Of a stretch of 64,000 nt of DNA, positions 52,150 to 62,346 are shown in pieces. Source of the DNA: Pardosa pseudoannulata (taxonomy: Eukaryota > Arthropoda > Arachnida > Araneae > Lycosidae); NCBI GenBank assembly GCA_032207245.1, contig CM063502.1, forward strand, positions 73,666,869-73,730,868, in the 5' to 3' direction. Numbering within the stretch: position 1 is the stretch's first letter; every line of letters begins with the position of its first letter. A program made the position numbers and the translations under genes. The notes under the pieces are model-generated. The model was given only the letters and a program-made list of their open reading frames with translations, ran no database searches and was not told the DNA's origin.

Positions 52150-52336
52150 TGTTGGGAATTCGCTTTGGAGATCGCCAATGTGTCGCGGGGCCGCCAAGAG
52201 CTTTCCGAGCATTCCCACAATCCCTCTCGTCATTGTAATGTACAGTCCATTAACGATGTTGTTCGACGGAACAAATAAAAACGGCATTGCAAACAATCGT
52301 GTCGTTATTGCTTAAATCCAGCGCACTTACACAAGA
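52150..52336 (+). repeat. BEL/Pao 3' LTR
   Basis: 187 bp, matching the 5' LTR with two visible substitutions. It is preceded by the purine-rich GGGGGCCGGAA. The 135 bp from 52015 to 52149 are the element's 3' untranslated part. Confidence 0.93.
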
Positions 52337-52418
52337 CATCGCTTATGTGTCTATAAATTCAAATGTTAAAATTACTATATTTTTAACTATATAATTTGTA
52401 TTGTGATTTTCAATGCAG

Positions 52419-53376
52419 ATTTTTTTTGTTTGTTTTTTGTTTCAAGTGAAACTCAACGCTGTCATTCCAATTTCGAGTTGCCCAAAATACAATCTCAGGT
52501 ATAATACCTGCAGTGTGTAACGCTATGTACGAAGTTTTAAAGGATGAATATTTATTGGTGCCAAAGAAAGAGAATGGAAAGAAATTGCAGATCAATTTTT
52601 TAATTCATGAAATTTTCCATTGTGCTTTGGATGCGAAGAAAATAAAGATAAAACCTCCTCCAGGCTCAGATTCCACATTTTTCAGTTATGAAGGAGAGTT
52701 TAGCATTGTTCTCCTAGCACTTGTTGGTGCTAATCTAAAATTTATACATGTGGATGTGGGTACAAATGGAAGGATTAGTGATTGTGAAGTTTGGGGGAAA
52801 AGCGCATTAAAAACAGCGTTAGAATCAAATGCTCTAAATATTCCAAAAGCAGGTGTGCTACCTAAAACCCTTACTGCTGTGCGGTTTATTATAGTTGCTG
52901 TTGATGCTTTCCCCCTTTCTCATTATTTAATGAAACCTTATCCTGGAAAAGCGCTCACAGAACAAAAAAGAATATTTAAGTACAGACTTTAAAGAAAACA
53001 GAGAGTATCTGAAAATGCATTTGGCATACTAGCTTCGAGATTTCAAATCTTCCAAAAAAAAAAAAAAAAAAAAAACTATAAATGCATCTTTAGTAAAGGT
53101 ACAAAAAATTGTCCTTGCCACTTGTGCTTTCTACAATTTTCTAAAAAGTAGAGCAGGCAATTCGTATGTACTTACTGGAAGCTTTGATAGTGAGGACACT
53201 GTAAATCTGAAAATAAACTATGGTGATTCCCATGCAAAGGATGAATTAAGGAAATTTAAAAAAAAAAATCAACTAAGCCATCAAATTTTGCTAAGGACAC
53301 TCAAAATATATTGTGTAATTATTTTAATACAACGGGAGCTGTTCCTTGGCAAAAAGCAATGTGTAAGCTTCATTAA
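52419..53376 (+). pseudogene. Harbinger transposase, second part, contig 3
   Basis: Counterpart of 28740-29678. It lacks the TAG seen at 28886 but has a 4-bp deletion there that shifts the frame. The stop TAA 52990-52992 and the poly-A run near 53054-53075 are shared with contig 2, the latter longer here. Motifs PPPGSDSTFF, VDVGTNGRISD and SENAFGILASRF are retained. It ends at TAA 53374-53376. Confidence 0.82.
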
Positions 53377-53748
53377 TTGTTGCTTCTGGCATATATTCTT
53401 AGATATTAAATGTTATCAAGCAATAAAGTATTTTCTTTTTGTCGATTTTATTTATTTTAGTTGTCCATAATTCTATAAGAATGAAGAGTTATATTTGAAA
53501 TTACTCAGTTTATAAAAAGCATGTATTTGAATTAGCTTTGCATTTATTTTTAAATATTTATATATAATGTAACTGAAGCAGATATTTTTTACTCGGAACT
53601 ACACTTTCAGCAAAAATTACTATTGTGGAAGCATACACACTTTCTAGCATATCCTTTTATATAGAAGTGAATGCATATTGCACTTGCTGGTATTTGAACT
53701 TTACACATACATTACTTCTTTAGTGGCTATGTTTTCACTTGAACTAAT

Positions 53749-53916
53749 GATTGGTTAGGGTGCTCGCCTTCGGTACCGGAGTTCGTGGGTTCGAATCCCA
53801 CTGTGGCATGGATGTTCGTAGCCGTTCAGAATTGGCTTTAAGCTGTAGATCCTGATCTCATTAGCCCTCGTGTTGCAAAAAGTAGACCGTAGCACTCCAG
53901 ACCAAACCAAAACCAA
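53749..53916 (+). mobile_element. tRNA-derived SINE, 5'-truncated, contig 3
   Basis: Counterpart of 30050-30217, with the perfect 14-bp TSD TCACTTGAACTAAT at 53735-53748 and 53917-53930. Confidence 0.9.
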
Positions 53917-54651
53917 TCACTTGAACTAATAAACATTTCTATATCATAGTAAATAGTACTCAAAAAGAAATACCTGACAAAAATTTGAATGTATTAAAAA
54001 GATCTACAAGAACAGCATTGCTCAAAAATCATTCTATTAAAAAATACTAGGCTAATAATAAAAGAATTTCATTTCAGCATATTTTTGAACAAATTGTGTA
54101 GGATAATATTGCCAGACTATTAAAAAAAAGTTCATGACTATCAAATTTAGGTTTATGACAAATAAAATTAAAAATTAGTTTTCCAGTATTAAAAATTGCC
54201 ACTTTAGCTTCAAATCAAATAATTACTTTTACCAAAAAAATACACTGTAGGAAATATTTACTATTAAGTAAACAAAGATAAAGACATGAAAGTGTCATTC
54301 ATTTATTCATACCTTCATTTTCCCCCTACTATATGTAAAACAAATTATAATAAAATTAAACTATTCTGTAGTAGTCTTCATCAAAATATAAAGACATATA
54401 TATTGAAAAGGAAGATACAAGAAATGTACCTAGCAACACATTACTAATCACTGTGACTAAACATAAAGAAATAACTAAGTCAAAAGTTATGGGAAATTCA
54501 AAAACCTAACCAGAAATCTGTATCAAATTTAAAATATATTAAAACAGAAAAAATAGTAAAACATCCAAACTTAATGTGTAAAATAAATATTCCCCACTTG
54601 ACCTTAATGAAATTCTTGCAAAAATCAAAAGCCTTAAAATATTTTTAATTT

Positions 54652-55090
54652 TTATGTCTCATACTTTAAATTATACAGCAGAGATTGTATTTTTAGTTTT
54701 GCCAGATCTCCTTTTTGCATCATCCTTTATTGATTTGAGGCCGAACGATGGCCGAATGGTTAGGGTGCTGGCCTTCGGAACCGGAGTTCGTGGGTTAGAA
54801 TCCCACTATGGCATGGATGTTCGTAGCCGTTCGGAATCGGCTTTAAGCAATAGGTCCCGGTCTCATTAGCCCTCGTGTTGCAAAAAGTAGACCGTAGCAC
54901 TCCAAAAAAAAACCAAACCAACCTTTATTGATTTGAGTTCTAATGCAGTATAATAGCCAAATGCCTCCTCGGCATCTTTTGTTTCGTTTAAATTTTTAAG
55001 GCAGGCAGTCAGTTCCGTTAATGCTTCTGCAGTTTGATTGTTTCTTTTTCCTCTTGGTGTATTTTCTTTTTCAAAATCTGATGAACAATA
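54652..55090 (-). pseudogene. Second Harbinger-type gene remnant, split by a SINE
   Basis: Same C-terminal frame as 30944-31190, but the sequence between KSIKD and DAKRD is interrupted by the SINE 54740-54921. The downstream part up to TAA 54652-54654 is otherwise conserved. Confidence 0.5.
54740..54921 (+). mobile_element. tRNA-derived SINE, full length, absent from contig 2
   Basis: Begins GCCGAACGATGGCCGAATGG with a well-kept A box. The B box has one change (GGTTAGAATCCC). Body and CCAAACCAACC-like tail are typical. CCTTTATTGATTTGAG at 54724-54739 and 54922-54937 is a perfect 16-bp TSD. Contig 2 has the empty site at 31015-31030. Confidence 0.95.
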
Positions 55091-55479
55091 CCGTCATCTG
55101 CAATAATGGACGGAGTTTCCTACATCTTCAATAAAAGATATTTCCTTAAAAGAAAAAAAAAGATACCTTTTACCCACATAGCAATAAACATTTAGTATAT
55201 TTGAAAATACAATAGTAATATAACTGAAAAAATTATACAAATAAGACGGAACAATTATGCTCATATGTATGCATACTCTGACATTTAAAAATTAAGAGTA
55301 AAGCTAAAGTAATAGAAATGAATAGAAGTAGGCAGAGGTACTGGGTAGGTGAAAGTGACGTCATCAAAAGGGGTGGACGGAAGGGGGTGGAAGTGACGTA
55401 GAAGGGTGAAGCTTAAGGAGGCGACGTCAAAGGTGGACGGGAGTAGAACCTTAGACAGGGAGAATTGTTAAGTTTTTTC

Positions 55480-55988
55480 AACTCCTCTTCTTAGCCCACT
55501 CTCCTGTTTCTAATCATGGATCTTGTTGGTGCTTCAACCACATTTGGCGAAATTGGCGTGCTTGCAGCTTGCGTGCGTGGCGTGCTTGCAGCGTGGCGTT
55601 TGAAATCTGGCGAGGGGATCGTAACTCAACCATATATAGAGTATATATATACCATATATATTGTCTAGTCTTTGCAAGCCTTTTTTCTCGCTCTTCAGAA
55701 GTTTCTTTTTCTCGTTTAGCTCTATACTGTTCACGACGTTTTTGAAGTCGAGCAGCCTTTTGAGTTTCTGTTTTCTGTTTAACCATTTTAAATTTGAATG
55801 GTATATTTTTATATAAATTTTTCTTTATTTTCTAAGTAAATAGAGCGATCTTAATAGAACTCGTTAGATACTTGGTAAATTCTTTTTCCAATTTTTAAGT
55901 AAATCGACCGATCTTTGCAGAACACGTATTTTGAGTGGAAGTTGAAGAGGAGTTGTAAAATTGAAAATTTTTTTTCAAATCTCTTATT
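55480..55988. mobile_element. Insert of about 510 bp in foldback left arm, unknown family
   Basis: Contig 2 has only AGTTTTTT between CAGGGAGAA and GTTGGGGTATGAC, where contig 3 has this extra segment. CAACTCCTCTTC (55480-55491) and its complement GAAGAGGAGTTG (about 55944-55955) form short inverted ends, but the right one is not flush with the junction and I see no clear TSD. A deletion in contig 2 is the alternative. Confidence 0.55.
55514..55786 (-). CDS. Small Lys/Arg/Glu-rich hypothetical protein
   Basis: A 90-codon minus-strand frame opening with ATG. Residues 1-45 are strongly charged (KAARLQKRREQYRAKREKE, SEEREKRLAKTRQYI) and look like a helical or coiled-coil basic region. The rest is Gln/Arg-rich (LQARHARKLQARQFRQMW). 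Similar basic repeats open some transposon-encoded proteins, but I cannot name a family. It may be a fragment, and nothing shows that it is expressed. Confidence 0.35.
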   Translation of the reverse strand: MVKQKTETQKAARLQKRREQYRAKREKETSEEREKRLAKTRQYIWYIYTLYMVELRSPRQISNATLQARHARKLQARQFRQMWLKHQQDP

Positions 55989-56629
55989 GTTGGGGTATGA
56001 CAACTCTATTGAAACCCGTAAAATGTGTCAATTTAATAATTGGTCATTAATTATAAAATGTTTGATTATTTTTTTTAATTATTTCAGATTATTTTTTTTA
56101 ATTTGTTTCAGATTATGTAATGATAATTAATATCAACATCCAAGGGCCATAACTTTCCCTTACTATAAAGCATTTATTATATTACTTAAAGAGGATTTTT
56201 TTTGTGTGTGTATTTAAAAATGGAAAGGTATATGTGAAGTTTAACATTTTCCTTTTTTATTTTAATATGATACTATGACTATACACATATGTATATATAC
56301 ATTATTAATGACTCCACATATAAACTGAACAAAGTTTTTTTTTTCAAGTTTAAACGGGGGAGAAAAATGTATATATCTCTCATTTTTGAGAAGACAAATA
56401 TTTTAATACTACCCTATACTAACAGTCTACACGCAATTGCGTTTCCAAATATTATGCCTGTAACTTATATATAAAAACGTTTAAAAGGGAAATGTAATAA
56501 TAAAATTTTCAGAAGCCAGTGTTATAATTTGTGCCAAATTCGTTTGTGTGTGGATCGAAATTGGATGTGTCAATATTAATAACTGTTTATAATAATCACT
56601 TGATGTAATATTTAAACCACAGATTTTAT

Positions 56630-56669
<40 letters not shown>

Positions 56670-57570
56670 TTTATTTTTTTTTTTTTTTTAATTTTTCTAA
56701 GGATAGCGTCATTTTTTTTATAATTGCCCATTTTAAATAATCATCTATACTCATATGAATAATATATTTTCTTCGTGTATATTAAGATTATAATTACTTT
56801 ATTCAACGTTTTAATCTGACTGGATTAACAAGTTAGAATTTTATATACTTATTCATACCACTTCTAGTGCGCACGTACTTTAGTTATATAATTACAGAGG
56901 TTATATTTTCACCCAATCCACAACAGGTTACGCTCTAAAGCACAACTTACAGCAGTAGTTAGGAATCTATATACCAATCCCTCCAGACAGGTAATAAAAA
57001 AAAATGCATGCTCGTACAGGTGGTCTGACTCAATGTCGGCTCAAAAGTAGTTTAGATCATGCGATCTTTTTTAGACCACCTATGTTGTTATGTGTTGGGG
57101 CATTTACGTCTAGCCTCACTGACAATTCTCACAAACAAGTAATATGAGCACATTATTTTTTATGATGGGCCTATGTCCGTTGCAATGCCATGGTCAAGAA
57201 GTTTAACGAATCTATTATTCGAATAATCAGTCCAGTATATCTAATGGACATCCCCATTGATCCCTAGGGAATTACATCCGGTGCAGAACCTTGATTCAGG
57301 AAGTATGCCATTATAAATTGCCCATCGAATTAATACACATTACACAAATTATAACACTCTAGCTACTGAAAATTTTATTATTACATTTCCCTTTTTAAAC
57401 GTTTTTATAAAAGTTATAGGATTAATAAATTCAACTGAGTGTAGATACTGTTTACAGTTAGTATAGAGTAATATTGAAATAAGATTTGTTTTCTCGAAAA
57501 TGAGAGATATATACATTTTTCTTCCCCATTTAAACTTGAAAAAAACTTCTGTCAATTTATATGCGGAGTC

Positions 57571-57655
<85 letters not shown>

Positions 57656-58200
57656 TATGGACACCGTCATACAATCATATTAAAATAAAAAATAAAATGT
57701 TAAACTCCACATATATCTTTCTATTTGTAAATACAAAAAAAAAAAAAAAAAAAAAAGGAATAAATCCTTATTGTAAACATAATGCCTTATTGTAAGGGGA
57801 AAGTTATGGCCCTTGGACTTGATTTTTAAGTTTTTTGTTGGGGTATGATAACTATTAAATCGCGTAAAATGTGATTATTAACTTTTAATAATTGATCATT
57901 AATAATGTAATGTTTATTTTTTAATTATTTATTTCTGAATATGTAAGGATTATTAATACTAATATGTATTATCAGTATCATTATTTTTTTTGTTATCTTT
58001 TATTATTGTTAGAGGAATTTGAACTAGTATTAAAATATTCTCCCCTCCCTGTCTAAGATTCCACTCCCGTCCACCTATGACGTCATCACCCCCTTTAGCT
58101 CCACCTATTCCTATGTCTCTCCCCTCATACGTCACTTCCCCTTAACTCGACTCCGCCGCTTTTGGTTATGTCCCTTCCGCCTACCAAGTACCTCTGCCTA

Positions 58201-58610
58201 CTACTTACGTTCCTCAACTGTTGAAATTAAAATTTGTTTAACGAAAACCGGAACAGTTTCGTATTGCCTATTCTCTTCTATGAATTCTTTTATGTCTACA
58301 GTTCGATGTTCTGATTCTACAGTTTGGCCCAATTCTATGGTCACTTCAAGTAAATTTTTCTTCAGCCCCTTTGTATAAAACATTTTACTTTCAATTATTC
58401 CAACAAACTTTGAGTATCAAATTTTTCTTTCAAAATATCTTCAAACACACTAATAGATTGACATTCTACACAAGTTATCTTTATATTTCATAGCAATTGC
58501 TAATGTCCATTCTGGTAAATGTATATTTATATTCTTTCACATTTATATTTTGCTTCATCTTTAAATTCAACAATAAAGAAATGTTTATATTTTCTAGCCA
58601 TTTCCCGTTG
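58201..58610 (-). pseudogene. Uncharacterised ORF remnant, contig 3
   Basis: Counterpart of 33774-34215: the 60-codon frame 58201-58383 differs from it by a few residues and the upstream pieces are broken the same way. A few extra bases (GACTCTAAGCAACC near 58610) mark an indel. The stretch from 58610 to 59130 is non-coding. Confidence 0.4.
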
Positions 58611-59143
58611 ACTCTAAGCAACCTCTAATTGAATCTAGTCAGCTCTGGTTCTCGAAAGAGAGCGTGTGATATCGAATACCTTATTGACGTCTTCCACTGT
58701 TTTCTAGATGGAACATATTTTAGCTTTAAACACTTCATCACTTAAAACCCTAAACTACGAATTTAGTCACTACACCCTGCACAATTCTTGATTAAATAAA
58801 ACATAAACACTGCACTACATCAAAACATCTAACATTTAACATAGAGCTGGGATTTTAAATTTGAAACCTTATCGACGGCCAACCTCATGCACCGTCCAGT
58901 ACAGCACATTTCTCCATATATCCACCTCTCTTCTGCCAGCGTTAATCCCTCTCTTTAGTCAAGTGGTACAGTAACGTCACTCTGGCATCACACACTGAAA
59001 AGACATTTTATGACCATCGTATTAAAAACATGTAAGATCACCTTTACCCTTCAAAACCACCAGCACCGAGTGCCGCATTGAAACCACAATTGGCTGATAG
59101 GCAGTTTGAAGCAACTGGTATCAAACGCTCCCCAACTAGTCCT

Positions 59144-60067
59144 CCTACACTCTCATTGTGTACATAATTAAATTAAAACGTCAGGATTATATTATTTAAA
59201 CTATTGGTCAATTTTAATATTTATATTTTAATATATTTTATGTTATTTAAATATTGATCATTGAAAGTTTCTTATAGTATATTATAATTTCTTTAAATAA
59301 TGTTATAGTAACATAATGGTTATCTTTAAAAATTTTTATTGTTATATAATAAAAATAAATTGACTATTTAAAAATTCTTAGCGGATTACACTTTGTAAGT
59401 ATTTGGTATGTATACCCAATGAAATAAAATTAATTATTAATTTAAGATAATATGTTGATTGAAATTATTCACACGGGAATTTAGATTGTAATTAAATTTT
59501 GGCCGCTATTTGTGTTTAAATTTCTACTCAGTTCCAGTTAAAGTGTTTAACACCCTAAAGAATAGTTCATTCATATTTTTATCGCCCAATATTGGTTTGT
59601 CCCTTTTAAGTGACACTAGACATATCACGTTTCCTCCAATTGATAGTTAAAAATGTACACGAAAAACTCGGTTTTACTAGCTTCTATCTGCTCATGTGTT
59701 TAGAGGTATTGTGTAGTTTGTTTTCTTTCAGCACAATATAAATTTTATATTATGAACAGTATTTGTTTAGAAAGTTTACTATAAGTTGACGTGGATGTAT
59801 GTAGTATTTTAGTTGTTTATGTTGTATGTTAGTAATAAGTATTTTGTAGTAATTAATATGAAAGAAAAGTTTTTTCTAGTTGATATTAAAGTATCAGTTA
59901 CATTGTTTTAGTTTGTTTTATATATTTTAGCTTTTAAATTGTACAATACTCTATTTAATGTAGAATCAAACCTAGTAAATTGATACTATCAACAGAACAT
60001 TTTTGTATTTTCTATGGTCTCCTATAAAACTTCAGCATGCCGCTAACATAAAATGGTGAATCTTTAT
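59144..60067. mobile_element. 924-bp AT-rich insert with 10-bp direct repeats
   Basis: AACTAGTCCT occurs at 59134-59143 and 60068-60077, and once only in contig 2 (34698-34707), so this is an insertion with a 10-bp TSD. The insert starts CCTACACTCTCATTG and ends GGTGAATCTTTAT. I see no matching terminal repeats, poly-A or open frame, so the class is unknown. Confidence 0.75.
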
Positions 60068-60109
60068 AACTAGTCCTTCCAATTACCTCACATTGCAAGG
60101 GAGCAGTGT

Positions 60110-60940
60110 GGCAGCACGGATTTGGTTTTCCAGGTGTTACCACAAATGCTCTATTCGATTAATGTCAGGGGCATTTGGAGGTCAAGGCATGACTTGTCAT
60201 TGGAATTTTCCTCGATCCAATTGCTGACGATTCAACCTTTATGACATAGAACAATATCCGGTTGGCAAATACCATTCCCACCGGAAATACAGGTGTCATG
60301 AATGGGTGAACCTGATCTGCAACGATATTCACGTAGCGCACAGACGTCAGGGACTGTTCTATAGGGATCATGGGTCCTAATGTGTTCCATGAAACCATTG
60401 CCCACACGATAGTACTTCCGTCACCGGCTTGTTTCCATCCAACTCAGGGTCTCCTTTGAAAATCGGCGTTTTCGCATACGTCCGTAACGTAATGGACCAG
60501 AAAACGCGATTAGTCGGACTATGTAATTTCCTTCCATTCTTCTGATGTCCAATTCCGAAGTTTCTTGGCCCATTGCAGATGCAGTTGGCGATTACATGCC
60601 ATCAGTGCAGAAACAGGCTTCCACCTCCGGCTGCGTTGACCCATATTCAACAATGTACGCTGAGCAGTGCGTTGAGAAACACTCTCTGGGTCGCCACTGT
60701 TGTAGCCGGTGGTGATTTGAAAGGTTGTAGCTCTTCGATCACGGAGAATGCGTAGCAATCTACGCTCTGTTCTGGAATCAATACGCCGTAGACGACACAT
60801 CACTGGCCGGCTACTTGTCGTTTTACCATCCATACAATACTTTCGATATGTACTTAGAAGAACTGCATTTGAACAGCCCACTAAACTCCTTTTCTGATAC
60901 TGATATTCCCAGTCACTGAGTCATAACGATTTGACCTCTG
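60110..60940 (-). pseudogene. Tc1/mariner transposase pseudogene, contig 3
   Basis: Counterpart of 34740-35560. The 120-codon frame 60519-60881 joins the helix-turn-helix region (VSQRTAQRTLLNMGQRSRRW) to QLHLQWAKKLRNWTSEEWKE, slightly better kept than in contig 2. A short deletion near 60445 removes bases present at 35073-35088. The rest (60165-60407) has the same VADQVHPFM segment and the same later frameshift. Confidence 0.85.
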
Positions 60941-61116
60941 ACGAAGTTCAATAAATCAGCTGTTTTCCTATTATGTCGCTAATCGAGATATGTTTGGAAA
61001 GACAATGCATAGCCACTTTATATACACCAACATCAGCCGTACAAGCGTAGTAGTTTTGTTCCTGAGCTTGCCCATTGTTATAGATGGACGGTAGTCATAA
61101 TTTAATGGGATATGTG

Positions 61117-61273
<157 letters not shown>

Positions 61274-61513
61274 TGTGTGTGTTAATATTATTAAAAAATT
61301 TCAAGAATTTATTCTTTAATTATTAAATCTCGTATTAATTCTTTAATATAGTCAAATTATTTTACTAAACTTATTATTATAGTATATAAAAAAGACTTAT
61401 TGTAGTTTTATTTTTTAGTTAACTTCATAATCTCCCAGACATCCCGATATCATTCTCTATTTCATTCTGAATTTTCTCTTTCTTCTGTTGGGGTCAAATT
61501 CAACTACCTCAAA

Positions 61514-61543
61514 TTCAGCAGTCTTTTCGAAAAGACTGCTGAA
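61514..61543. repeat. 30-bp perfect palindrome, contig 3
   Basis: Identical to 36386-36415. The region 61290-61911 around it is non-coding AT-rich DNA. Confidence 0.95.
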
Positions 61544-62058
61544 ATAGCAAAATGCTCGTGATTCTTTATCGTTAAATAATCGGTAACCTGACAATTTTTA
61601 AACGCAACGTCTAATCACTAAACCTCTAATACCTAGATATACAGAATATACAGAAAGGCAGACTGTATTTCGACCTGAATAAGAAGCGAACTCATCGTGG
61701 TTATATAATCAATTTCGCATTAAGACGTGTAATCATTTTCGCATCAAGTTCGGTTAGAAAAGCGAGATATCTCTTTTGATTTTTGATGTTTTGTTGTATG
61801 TTTATTTTCTCTTTTAAAAAAAATGTTTTATTCATTTGTCTCTTAAACGTAAGACTGAAAACGTGACTAATCTGATTCCAAGAAAGAGCCGTGATGAAAA
61901 TAAGAATAACTTATGTTCAGTTTTTACCTTTGTTGTGCATCTGTACGAAAGTCGTTATTTCTGTTCCAGTAGTGAGACGTGAATGAACAAATGCGATCTC
62001 AATACGGAACACGGAATACTAGCGTAGAAGTTAGTTTCGTCTTACTTTCAACTAAGTA

Positions 62059-62328
62059 GCCCCCAGGGACACACCTCCTTTAGGTGTGTATGGGGTTCAC
62101 GATCCCGGGGTACCTGAGACCTGAGTGATCTTTTCCTAGCGTTCTTCCTGGTAGTCACGAGCTTACCTCTGTAGTGTTTGCTCCTTACCGGGTTGGACCA
62201 CATTAAAATCGGACCATGACGGGCCTCTCGTAGATCAGCGGTGGCTTGGTAGCCATTTATGGGTTACTGTTGCGGCACTGTCATCATTAGTTGCTGCTGT
62301 ATGTCTTCGGATGGGTCAGCTTAAAACA
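62059..62328. mobile_element. 270-bp GC-richer insert with 18-bp TSD
   Basis: CTTACTTTCAACTAAGTA at 62041-62058 and 62329-62346 is a perfect direct repeat. The insert starts GCCCCCAGGGACACACC, contains a small hairpin (ACACACCT...AGGTGTGT near 62070-62090) and a B-box-like GGTTCACGATCCC, and ends with TTAAAACA. Size, long TSD and A-rich end suggest a SINE or 3' LINE fragment. The family differs from the tRNA SINE above. Confidence 0.7.
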
Positions 62329-62346
62329 CTTACTTTCAACTAAGTA

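Larger units (their letters stand above)
46621..52336 (+). mobile_element. BEL/Pao LTR retrotransposon, 5716 bp, recent insertion
   Basis: Identical-length LTRs of 187 bp at 46621-46807 and 52150-52336 start TGTTGGGAATTCG. They differ at two positions by eye (CTTTGGC/CTTTGGA and CTCTCTTC/CTCTCGTC). A polypurine-like GGGGGCCGGAA directly precedes the 3' LTR. CATCG at 46616-46620 and 52337-52341 is the 5-bp TSD. Contig 2 has the uninterrupted site (CATCA at 28658-28662). The element encodes one gag-pol region in the order Gag, protease, reverse transcriptase, RNase H, integrase. Confidence 0.95.
55327..58203. mobile_element. Composite foldback-like element, contig 3
   Basis: Counterpart of 31422-33775 with the same nested outer inverted, direct, and inner inverted repeats. 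It differs by an insert of about 510 bp in the left arm (55480-55988), a long T-rich tract near 56626-56690 and a shorter TA run (57574-57645). Confidence 0.75.
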
